Positions 10,030 through 17,405 of a stretch of 27,467 bases of DNA are shown here, one piece after another. A program made the position numbers and the translations under genes. Origin of the DNA: Chara braunii. Lineage: Eukaryota > Streptophyta > Charophyceae > Charales > Characeae. The notes below the pieces were generated by a model. The model worked only from the letters and a program-made list of their open reading frames with translations. It was not told where the DNA came from and did not search any database. The stretch is from positions 1,901,018 to 1,928,484 of the forward strand of contig BFEA01000065.1 of the NCBI GenBank assembly GCA_003427395.1, written 5' to 3'. Position 1 is the first letter of the stretch; each line of letters begins with the position of its first letter.

Positions 10030-10074
10030 TTTCGTCGGATTTGCACCAACTCATCAGGGGTTGAGACCCCGACA
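10030..10074 (+). repeat. Repeat unit, copy 2, with hairpin
   Basis: Sister of 9581-9623. Stem GGGGT (10057-10061) with ACCCC (10066-10070), loop TGAG. Confidence 0.7.
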
Positions 10075-10108
10075 GTCTGAATGTGTAGGATGAGCAAAAT
10101 CGTATGAA

Positions 10109-10163
10109 TCTTCCGCGGGAACGCGGAAGAATACAGTCACAAGCAGTGGCCAAGGCCACTGCT
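10109..10163. repeat. Two 9-bp perfect hairpins
   Basis: TCTTCCGCG (10109) pairs with CGCGGAAGA (10122-10130), loop GGAA. AGCAGTGGC (10142) pairs with GCCACTGCT (10155-10163), loop CAAG. Confidence 0.9.
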
Positions 10164-10365
10164 ATTGCTGCGGCCGCCAGACAACAATTTCAGGTAACTT
10201 TTTCTTAATTTTATTTTGTTTGTTGTTGTTTTGATTCCTCCCCGTTCGTGGCCGTTGAAGTACAACCAAAAGGGAGAGAAACGAGGGAAGACTAAGAAAC
10301 GAAAAGTAAAAAGTAAAAACTGTAAAAAAAAAAAAAAAAAACAAAGAAAGAGAAACAAAACGAAA

Positions 10366-10412
10366 ACGAGGCAACTGCCTCGTGGGACAAAAGTACAGTC
10401 TTTTTGACTGTA
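10366..10412. repeat. Two 7-bp perfect hairpins
   Basis: ACGAGGC (10366) pairs with GCCTCGT (10377-10383), loop AACT. TACAGTC (10394) pairs with GACTGTA (10406-10412), loop TTTTT. Confidence 0.85.
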
Positions 10413-10532
10413 TGGAGCAGGAAGGACTCCCGCTTCGTTTTGGGCAGAGTAAATGTGACCGCGAGATCTGTGCGCGCGTGAGAATGGGACTGAGGAGTTG
10501 GTTGGGAGAAGAGAGAGGGAGGAGAACGTGAG

Positions 10533-10634
10533 AGTTGGGAGGGGGAGGTCCTACTCCTCCCAACCTCCCAACTTCCCTCCTCGTTTTCAGGGGAGGGCAG
10601 AGGAAGGTAAGGGAGCGCTGTTGCATGCAACAGC
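10533..10634. repeat. Nested stem and 18-bp palindrome
   Basis: AGTTGGGAGG (10533) pairs with CCTCCCAACT (10564-10573) and encloses GGGAGG/CCTCCC (10543-10561). GCTGTTGCATGCAACAGC (10617-10634) is a perfect palindrome. Confidence 0.85.
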
Positions 10635-10710
10635 ACGAACCTGGCTGAGGTAAAAGTCAGGTTCAGTAGAAATTAGAAAGTTCGTTTTTCTTTTTCTTTT
10701 CTTTATTTAT

Positions 10711-10796
10711 GTGAGGACACTTGTCCTCACGTGGTGCTACCTCTGGCACAAGCTGCCAGAGGTAACTGTCAGGCTCCCGTTTTTTAAGGGAGCCTG
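10711..10796. repeat. Three consecutive perfect hairpins (8, 11 and 9 bp)
   Basis: GTGAGGAC/GTCCTCAC (10711-10730, loop ACTT), TACCTCTGGCA/TGCCAGAGGTA (10738-10764, 5-nt loop) and CAGGCTCCC/GGGAGCCTG (10770-10796, 9-nt loop), separated by 7 and 5 bases. Confidence 0.92.
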
Positions 10797-10814
10797 GAAA
10801 TTAAAAGGTCACTA

Positions 10815-10842
10815 AGGAAAAGGCTAAATGCAGCCTTTTCCT
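10815..10842. repeat. 11-bp perfect hairpin
   Basis: AGGAAAAGGCT (10815-10825) pairs with AGCCTTTTCCT (10832-10842), 6-nt loop. Confidence 0.9.
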
Positions 10843-10885
10843 CAATGTATCTGCCCGGAAAAAAGGGTCTAGATACATCAAACTG

Positions 10886-11033
10886 TAAGGGGTTGTATCT
10901 CTCCAACCCCTTATCAGAAAAAGAAAAGAAAAACAATTTTGGAAATGACAGGAACCTAGCTATCTCGCCAGATTCTGAGATAGCTGGAAAAAAAAAAAAG
11001 AAAAATAAAATAGGGCAGTTAAAGAAACTGCCC
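10886..11033. repeat. Three further perfect hairpins (10, 9 and 8 bp)
   Basis: TAAGGGGTTG pairs with CAACCCCTTA (10886-10913), AGCTATCTC with GAGATAGCT (10958-10985), and GGGCAGTT with AACTGCCC (11013-11033). A-rich spacers lie between them. Confidence 0.9.
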
Positions 11034-11043
11034 CACACTAAGG

Positions 11044-11087
11044 CTGTGGCTGTGGGGCGGCCACAGTCTACCCTGGATCTTGGTAGA
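11044..11087. repeat. Two adjacent hairpins
   Basis: CTGTGGC (11044) pairs with GCCACAG (11060-11066), then TCTACC (11067) with GGTAGA (11082-11087). Both loops are 9 nt. Confidence 0.75.
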
Positions 11088-11164
11088 TCTAGGGCTTACA
11101 TTGAGCCCGCGATTTGGCCTGGGGGCTGGAGTGATGTCCAACCCTCCTCAACCAATATAAAAAA

Positions 11165-11185
11165 GGCAGCTGCCCCCCAGCTGCC
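11165..11185. repeat. 8-bp perfect hairpin
   Basis: GGCAGCTG (11165-11172) pairs with CAGCTGCC (11178-11185), loop CCCCC. Confidence 0.85.
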
Positions 11186-11420
11186 ACACAATTGCACTCG
11201 TGCTGCCAGTGTGTGACGAGCACACTTGAATGTTGGCTGCTGGAGCTGGTGCCTGAGGCAACGTGAGGAGAGGTTGGAGGACTGCAAAGGAGCGCAAGGA
11301 GGAGGACTGGGCAGCCATAGCCAAGGCAGGGAGCACTCTGCTCCCCTTACCTCTGGCTGGTGCTGGTCCCACGGGACAGACCCAGTAGTACTGCGGGACT
11401 ACGGCAGTGCGGCGCTGTGG

Positions 11421-11443
11421 AATTTGGGCCTCGGACCCAAATT
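11421..11443. repeat. 8-bp perfect hairpin
   Basis: AATTTGGG (11421) pairs with CCCAAATT (11436-11443), 7-nt loop. It sits just before the 54-bp minisatellite. Confidence 0.85.
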
Positions 11444-11475
11444 TTACTAACTTCGACTTGCAATTTTTCCACTAT

Positions 11476-11800
11476 AGTAGGGAAGTGCTGCCGAAATTTT
11501 ACAGCGGCGACCCCGGGTTTTACTGCGGTAGTACGGAAATGCTGCCGAAATTCTGCAGCGGCGGCATGAGTTTTTACTGCGGTAGTACGGAAGTGCTGCC
11601 GAAATTCTGCAGCGGCGGCACAAGTTTTTTTTGCGGTGGTGCGGAAGCGCTGCCGGATTGTTGCGGCGGCGGTATTGTTTTTTTCAGCGGTGGTGCGAAA
11701 GCGCTGCCAGATTGTTGCGGCAGCGGTTCAGGGTTTTTTCAGCGGTAGTGAGGGAACCCTGCTGGATTTTTTTGCGGCGTCAGAACCATATTCTTGCAGT
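11476..11800 (+). repeat. 54-bp minisatellite, about six copies
   Basis: The word CTGCCG/CTGCCA starts at 11488, 11542, 11596, 11650 and 11704, exactly 54 bp apart, and a decayed sixth copy follows near 11758. Each unit contains a GCTGC...GCAGC or GCTGCC...GGCAGC stem. Because 54 is a multiple of three it reads as an 18-residue repeat (core EVLPKFCSGG) in an ORF at 11407-11748. No start context or homology supports translation, so I treat it as a minisatellite. Confidence 0.85.
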
Positions 11801-11831
11801 GGCAGCACTATTTTACAACAGTAACGTGAGG

Positions 11832-11926
11832 TGACACAATGGAGATACGTCAAAGCGATAGTTTCATTTTGGAGGTGGGACGTTGACACAATGGAGATAC
11901 GTCAAAGCGGTAGTTTCATTTTGGAG
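11832..11926 (+). repeat. 52-bp tandem duplication
   Basis: TGACACAATGGAGATACGTC begins at 11832 and again at 11884. One base differs (GCGATAG against GCGGTAG) over the 43 shared bases of the second copy, so the duplication is recent. Confidence 0.9.
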
Positions 11927-13081
11927 TGGCGTGAGGGTGACGCCGGGGAGACGCCATACTTTGGACGCAAGCGGCAGTAACTAGAAAACACCGCAAGGAT
12001 TATTGGAAAGTGATTGAGTACTGAGAGGGTGTCCTGGCAGGCGGTCGTCACAAGAGGGTAGTGTCGATCACTTTGGTGACGACTGGGTACAACAACCTTC
12101 GCGTCAGGAAAGCGTAAAGTTTATACGGTCTTCTTGGGTGTACCGTTAAAACTTCACTCAAGGTCAGTTAAATTGACTCAGTTCCCTGTCACACCTGAGT
12201 GAACCCACACTTGCTTTGACCTGTTTTCACTGAATGTTCATTGGAAAAAGGGTAGAAAATGTGTGTGTTTGCGTGCATGACAAGGAGTCTGACAATGGAA
12301 AAGAATTGCATGGTGGTCTGTGTGTCGTTGGGTTTTGACTGCAGGTACGACATGTGGATTGAAATGGATGAGGGTGATGACGGCGAAAGAATGACTGATT
12401 TTTACCTATGTGCTTGTATTCTATATATAAATAAAACAGAAAGAAGACGACGAGAACGAAGCGAGCTTAAGGAAGAGAGATTCATCTTGATTTAGTCTTA
12501 TCCCTGAGGTTACCCATTCTTTCCCGAATGACCCTCTTCCATCTATACGTGGAAGTCTGAATGAATCTATCTTTCTACGATTTCCTCTTTCTTCATCTAA
12601 GTTTACTTTGATGCTAGGCGGCAAGACTCTACTTGTCTGTCGTGTAGATGTTCTCCCTTTTTCTAGGAGGCATCTGGGGCGGAGGTTCGTTGCCTTGGGG
12701 GTCGGCCCTGTTATCGACTCAGAGTGGACCGCTTTGCGGGGGGGTACTATGCCGATTCGGTGGAGACGGCCCGACTTCTAAGATCCGAGTTTTATACTCG
12801 GGCGAGGAGAATGAGTATCCCAGATCACCTCTTAGGGTAATGGAAAAGGCATCCACACGGAAGAAAATAAATTCTTGACCTTGCGAAAAAGAAAAATTGC
12901 CTTAGCTATCCTGTTTTAAGTGGTCATCCTCGGTACCACTAACGTATGAAGAGTGGTGCCACAAGCAGCCCGACTCATGTCCTACTAGCTGAACGGAGTA
13001 TATTTAGATACTCCTGGCGTGGTTGGTTATGCCATAAGAAGCACGGACCTTAAGGAAGATTAAAGTCGAATAATACTTGAA
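11927..13081. other. Non-coding interval with several stem-loops
   Basis: No credible gene. Stems: GTCGTCA/TGACGAC (12044-12083) enclosing AGTG/CACT; CATTC/GAATG near 12512; CCGAGT/ACTCGG (12785-12801); AGTGGT/ACCACT near 12920; GGAGTAT/ATACTCC (12995-13014, 6-nt loop). A short track, GAATGAATCTAT near 12561, resembles the dispersed repeat word at 10103 and 19331. Confidence 0.5.
12117..12201. repeat. Two adjacent compound hairpins
   Basis: AAGTTT/AAACTT closes ACGGT/ACCGT with a 2x2 internal loop (12117-12154). The next base starts CACTCA+GGT pairing with ACC+TGAGTG over one bulged A (12155-12201). Confidence 0.6.
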
Positions 13082-13123
13082 GGTAAGAGTTTAACTTAAA
13101 TGTCTTTCTTTTCTTTCTTTCAG
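13082..13123 (+). other. Candidate intron or 3' splice site before the third ORF
   Basis: AAG then GTAAGAG at 13083 gives a donor. The stretch TCTTTCTTTTCTTTCTTTCAG ending at 13123 is a strong pyrimidine tract and acceptor, immediately followed by ATG. About 41 nt is short for an intron; the acceptor could instead be used from the leader donor at 857. Confidence 0.4.
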
Positions 13124-14209
13124 ATGGGTATGGGATCCACGGACATGTTCCTTTTCTACAACCTTGATTTGGCGGCTGAAAGGGTCGAGCTCCAGAGACG
13201 TAATGGAATAACGGTAGAGAGGATAGGCCGACTTGTTTACAATCCGTCAGAGCTGTACTCTGAGGAGGACATTCCGCAGTTTTGGGATGGTAGTACGTAA
13301 AGACCCTAAGACGACTTATTTTCAGGAGACCGGCCGACTTGGATGTTCTTCACTACGAGTTCGCGCCGCCATTGCCCGAACGTCACTTCGTTAATATAAA
13401 CTTGGTGATATTGCAGCGATACGAACTCAATTGACGGGTGGACGAGATCCCTGAAATAAGGTTGACGTTTATTCGTTACGTGGTTTGGCTAAATGAGCGA
13501 CAAGGCCCATTCTTTGGCATATACTACGCAGAGCGGATACGTGTCAATAGGTTCGCTATTATAGGAGCCGAAGCATTATATGATGATGATTTGGAAAATA
13601 AAGCTGAAGAACTCGAGGAGTTTTTATGCGACTAATTTAGATTCGTTCTGATACGCAAATGCATGGAGCACGACGAGACTTGCAATCCCAAGGTATCTGC
13701 TGGTTCGTGATACACCCGATGAGGATCTCATCAGGAGTGCAGCGCGACTTTTACGAGTTCGAGATGAATCTCCTATCGACTGGTTCGGCTTCATTGGACT
13801 GCTTCAAAATGGCGAGGGATTTTTCCCTAATACTCGCGCGGATTTCCGAGCCAACACGGCTCGGACTCCCGACAAACTTTACGGATATACTTTGTATTTT
13901 CACCTCGCAAGTAACCTCCAATGTCTCTCTCGAGTCATTGTGAGTATTACGATTACCTCGTCTGGCAGGCGTTTCAGCGTCGTCCAGATCCGGGACACAA
14001 AGGCTCGACACCTGTTTGGACTTAGTCGACCTCTCCGAGTTATAGTTTGGGGACTAGCCTCTCAGATGGCCTCCTTATATAATACTCGAATCATTAGAGT
14101 CATGCGATGAAGACGAGTGTCTACCCTGATTTTCGACGACGACGAGCTGACACGTTTAGATTTGTTGGAGGCACAGGTGCGTGGTGGGCGACAGGTTTAC
14201 CAGGGTTAG
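13124..14209 (+). pseudogene. Decayed third ORF between pol and 3' LTR, unknown function
   Basis: I do not recognise this protein. Reading starts at ATG 13124 (frame +2) to about 13297, shifts to frame +1 at 13294-13635 with TGA 13432-13434, then shifts to frame +2, open from 13652 to 14107 (152 codons without a stop or early Met), TGA 14108-14110, and on to TAG 14207-14209. That is about 360 codons with two frameshifts and two stops. Composition is protein-like: acidic ends, aromatic blocks such as DWFGFIGLL and a closing LIFDDDELTRLDLLEAQVRGG. A frame +1 stretch near 13930-14010 (EYYDYLVWQAF) also reads well, so a further frameshift is possible. Position and strand fit an env-like or accessory ORF of a large gypsy element. 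I see no signal peptide, membrane segment or nuclease motif. It could also be captured host sequence. Confidence 0.55.
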
Positions 14210-14217
14210 ACGTCATC

Positions 14218-14319
14218 TTCTGAAATCGTACTCAGATTTCAGAAAACACTTCGCATGGATTGAGAAAACACTTCGCATGGATTCAGTCCCGTTGAGGAAA
14301 CCATATAACTTATGGTTTC
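14218..14319. repeat. Hairpins and 22-bp direct repeat upstream of 3' LTR
   Basis: TTCTGAAATC pairs with GATTTCAGAA (14218-14244). AGAAAACACTTCGCATGGAT starts at 14241 and again at 14263. GAAACCATA pairs with TATGGTTTC (14297-14319). The polypurine tract and the LTR start must lie near here, but I cannot place them. Confidence 0.7.
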
Positions 14320-14439
14320 ACGAGATAATNTAAAAACAAAACAAAACACTCTGTGTAGTTAGGACCGCCGNATGGATAGTATTCNGACTACCCCGATGAT
14401 TTCACTATCATGCTTTGGCATTGAGGGTTAAATATATAG

Positions 14440-15233
14440 GTAAGGAAAAAGTTAATAAAAGTAAGCCGAAAGGCGTCTGAAATATGATCTTGAAAGGCAA
14501 AGAAATTTAAACGTCAACTTATAAAATAAGCTTGTTATATTAACAACGAGAAGAAAAACCATAAGCATGACCTATTTTCATCAGACCAAAACCTATCTAA
14601 AAGTTGTGTTATAATTGTCAAGTTGGATAATTGAAAGAATAACTTTATGTGTATTGTTTTGTAATTTTCGTCTGAATAAATTATAGATATATCTTTGTTA
14701 TATGTAGAAACTGAAAGCAAGGGACTAGGGTGAAATTGTTGTTGGTCTTTATACTTGATTAAAAACCGCTCTAGTCGACCGGCGTACGCTCCATCCTTAG
14801 GAGATCAGCGCCCTAAGTGACGGACGACGTCCGGGTCAAACAGACATTTAATCACGTATACCTATACTACAGTGTACGAGCAAATGCCCTCGGTTGATCC
14901 ACCTTTGCGATAGCATTTAAAAGCTTTCGCGTGTGGATCGGTAGCTCGGTAGGGATACGCCCCTAAGGGTGGTGACAGCCCCTTAGGGAAGACAAGCTCA
15001 TGCCCCGCGGAAACCTATCCTGTCGTAGGGGATTGCGGGATGTACAGCTGGCGCACCCGACTAGAGGGGTGAAGGATCGACGCAACCGCGCACCCGTCTT
15101 GGCGGCTCGCGGGATTTATTATGCATCGCTTCCGAGTTGTCTCTCTTTCTGTTTTCTAGTTTTTCTCCTGCATGACATGGTCGGGAGGGCTCTCGCCTTT
15201 GCGGGAAAAAGTTGGGGGCCGATGCACTCGACA
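14440..15233 (+). repeat. 3' LTR of the Ty3/gypsy element
   Basis: Second copy of 1-795 and same orientation, ending CTCGACA at 15233. The alignable start is set only by the window edge of the other copy, so the true start may be tens to hundreds of bases before 14440. Single Ns at 14330, 14371 and 14385 fall in this uncertain stretch. No PBS follows, as expected for a 3' LTR. The stem-loop block is kept at about 14897-15045. Confidence 0.92.
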
Positions 15234-15895
15234 CCGCGTCCTAAGAGTGACATTCGATTTTGATTCCAAACTCCGTAGGACACCCAACGAGATCCTGACA
15301 AATAAAGCCTAAAGTTGGGGGGAGGAGCTATCATTGTCTTCCTTAGTGACCTCCGCAACTGTAGTACAGATCCAGTATGCCCATTTGAGGTTTATGGAGT
15401 AATCTTCTCTTGGGAATTGTTATTTTGGATATGTGGGAGACCCAGGTTAAAATCCTGGCGGTATGGACGCACCAAGGGGGACAGTGAGGGTCTGCAACCG
15501 CAACTTCATCCAGGGGATCGGATTTTGACTACTTGTCGGGTCAGAAAGCCTTTCTTTGCATTTAGAATTCCCAGCGACGGGGACGTCGCTTAATGGGGTA
15601 TGGAAAACTGTCGGAGCTTATACCCTTATAAGGGTATCCGCTCATGATTTTATAGTCGACCCAACGTCGGCACCAACATACAGGCTGAAGACGGCTAAAA
15701 ATGAGAAATGAGGCAAATCCCTCAACTGTTATGATCGAGAAAGTATTGCAAGCGCGAGCGCAAAAACACGGAGCGCACAGACTAGAGTCGATGGTTAAAT
15801 TTTTTCGAATACTCGCTTGCCTTGTCTCAGCAGGAGAGAAGGTTAACAACAGCCATATTTTTCATCACCACTTCAGGACGCCGTTCACCACTTCA
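15234..15895. other. Flanking non-coding DNA with stems and a T-arm-like motif
   Basis: Nothing coding. GTCCTA near 15239 pairs with TAGGAC near 15277. A T-arm-like motif CCAGG-TTAAAAT-CCTGG near 15443 lies in a ~28-bp block shared with 8024. The palindrome ATACCCTTATAAGGGTAT is at 15620-15637. AGCGAC/GTCGCT lies near 15572-15589. Confidence 0.5.
15620..15637. repeat. 18-bp perfect palindrome
   Basis: ATACCCTTATAAGGGTAT is its own reverse complement. Confidence 0.9.
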
Positions 15896-16043
15896 GGATG
15901 CAGCCTGCCTAAACATGTGGTTTTCACGGTCTTCGGACCTTTCACCACTTCAGGACCATTCAGGTCTGAAAAATCCGGAATGGTCCTGAAGTGGTGAAAG
16001 CTCCGAAGACCCTGAAAACCACATGTTTAGGCAGGCTGCATCC
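15896..16043. repeat. Near-perfect inverted repeat, 66-bp arms, 16-bp loop
   Basis: The left arm 15896-15961 (starts GGATGCAGCCTGCC, ends CAGGACCATTC) is the reverse complement of 15978-16043 with two mismatches, both C/G transversions. The transcript would be a long almost perfect dsRNA hairpin. Partial direct copies of the same arm follow at 16050-16140 and 16145-16262, so the fold-back arose from a local array by inversion of one unit. It may be a MITE-like element or a source of small RNAs; neither is shown by sequence alone. Confidence 0.9.
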
Positions 16044-16049
16044 TCAAGT

Positions 16050-16262
16050 ACTGAAGGGTGGTTTTCATGGCCTTCGGACCTTTCACCACTTCAGGACTAT
16101 TAAGGATTTTCAGACTGCCCAAAACTCTCACTTGACCACTTCAGGACACCCTTCACCACTTCAGGATGCAGCTTGCCTAAACACGTGGTTTTCAGGGTCT
16201 TCGGACCTTTCACCACTTCAGGACCATTCAGGATTTTCAGACTGCCCACAGCTCTCACTTCA
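16050..16262 (+). repeat. Two direct copies related to the fold-back arm
   Basis: Both carry CTTCGGACC and TTTCACCACTTCAGGAC; the second also has GATGCAGCTTGCCTAAACA. Each continues into TTTTCAGACTGCCCA and CTCTCACTT, which the inverted arms lack. CACCACTTCAGGA is repeated at least seven times between 15866 and 16231. Confidence 0.85.
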
Positions 16263-16924
16263 TAGTTTTCATTCCTGAATTTTCAGTTACCTGATAACCG
16301 CTTGTGCTCGGCAGATGAGGGGACATAAACGATTAGGGGACTAAAGTTTGAGTGACCACGCGTGCCACTCTGACCCACTCATAGACTGAAAGAGGGTTAG
16401 TAAGTTAAACCTCCAACCACAAAATGAACGGAGGATAAATCGAAAGGGAAGAAGTCGCGCAAGAAGCGACGACTTCAGTCCAAGTTAGTCGGGAACTGAG
16501 ACGACATGATCAATAGAGTTAGTTCGCTCGACGACCGTGGATGCCAGAACAGTCAGTATAAAGGAACCAGCGAATCGCTCCGCCATGAGCTCAATAAAGG
16601 AGGGTTCGGGCAAAATAGTATAAGCCCCGACAATACGGCCAGGGCGGCCAAGAAGACCGTACCGCTTACGACGCTTTGCGACAATGGTCATATCAACCTG
16701 CTGACCACGGAAGGCAGGCCGTGTGCCTGTTATACCGGCAGAGCCAACCTTTACTCGACTAATAGTGAGGTTGCTCCTAGTCTAACCGAACTAGGAGCTA
16801 GCCCAATAGGTACAGGTGCGGGATTGCATGCGACAGGTCTAGGGAACGAATCCTTCCTGACTCATGGGCTAGCCCTTTTTTTTAGCTACCTCGTTCCGCC
16901 CGACCCCTGTTTAGACCGTGTTCA
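16263..16924. other. Non-coding interval with stems
   Basis: No credible gene; a 181-codon ORF starting at 16506 has no recognisable motif and runs through repeat sequence. Stems: GAAG+GTCGC pairing GCGAC+CTTC over a 2x2 loop near 16450-16475, CACGG/CCGTG near 16707, the 9-bp hairpin at 16773-16798, and GCTAGCCCA near 16798 with TGGGCTAGC near 16866. Confidence 0.45.
16773..16798. repeat. 9-bp perfect hairpin
   Basis: GCTCCTAGT (16773-16781) pairs with ACTAGGAGC (16790-16798), 8-nt loop. Confidence 0.88.
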
Positions 16925-17040
16925 AGTTGGTGGGGTTCGAACTCACGATCTACAGGTTAGAAGTAGTTGGGGCTGGAAAGATTTAGGCTCTTACACGTAC
17001 CAGGAACCCGACAGGTGCACGTACAGGGGGCAACGAACGG
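16925..17040 (-). repeat. tRNA-derived sequence, probable SINE head
   Basis: On minus, GTGAGTTCGAACCCCAC (rc of about 16930-16946) has a good T arm and B box, preceded by CTAC/GTAG that could be an anticodon stem. The anticodon loop lacks U33 and no acceptor stem closes, so it is not a functional tRNA gene. The region after it on minus ends in a short A-run (T-run at 16877-16883 on +). Confidence 0.4.
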
Positions 17041-17286
17041 AGTTCGGTTAGAATTTCTTTATTTTTCTTTTTCTAAGATATATAAAAATTTCGTTTTTTT
17101 CTTTTTCCGTATCTTACCTAAGTTTCGAGGAAGATTCGTAGGTAGTTGGAAGAAGAGAACAAGACATACACTTACCTGAAACTTCGGGGGCGCGTAGCAG
17201 CAATCTTCAACCACTTTGCACTTGTGTACTAACCACTAATGCGGTTAGATTCATCAATAATGAGTATTCGAGATGTATATCGGTCA
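17041..17286. other. AT-rich spacer
   Basis: Poly-pyrimidine and AT-rich sequence with no ORF, stem or recognisable repeat. Confidence 0.4.
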
Positions 17287-17311
17287 TCATTATTATTATT
17301 ATTTATATCGG

Positions 17312-17363
<52 letters not shown>
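17287..17363. repeat. (ATT)n microsatellite
   Basis: About 25 ATT units interrupted by TATATCGGTC. Long ATT tracts recur at 19620, 21808, 22423 and 23160. Confidence 0.95.
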
Positions 17364-17364
<1 letters not shown>

Positions 17365-17405
17365 TTCGTTTCTTATTTCTTCTTAGATTATTAGATATCC
17401 CAGCC

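Larger units (their letters stand above)
8618..11450. repeat. Hairpin-dense island inside the retroelement
   Basis: About 2.8 kb without a credible gene in which more than twenty perfect inverted repeats of 6-11 bp follow one another, often only tens of bases apart, separated by poly-A/T and GA runs. The stems are unrelated in sequence, so this is not one repeated palindrome. Loops of exactly four bases recur. The strongest are listed separately. Gag-pol next to it shows no comparable density. See findings. Confidence 0.75.

Noticed and set aside
11407-11748. Cysteine/glycine repeat protein of 113 codons
   Set aside because: The ORF follows from a 54-bp minisatellite that is a multiple of three; other frames are also open and no gene context exists.
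15896-16043. microRNA precursor
   Set aside because: The arms are too long and too perfect and there is no expression evidence; kept only as an inverted repeat.
16925-17040. Functional tRNA gene on minus
   Set aside because: The T arm is good, but the anticodon loop lacks U33 and no acceptor or D stem closes; better seen as a SINE head.
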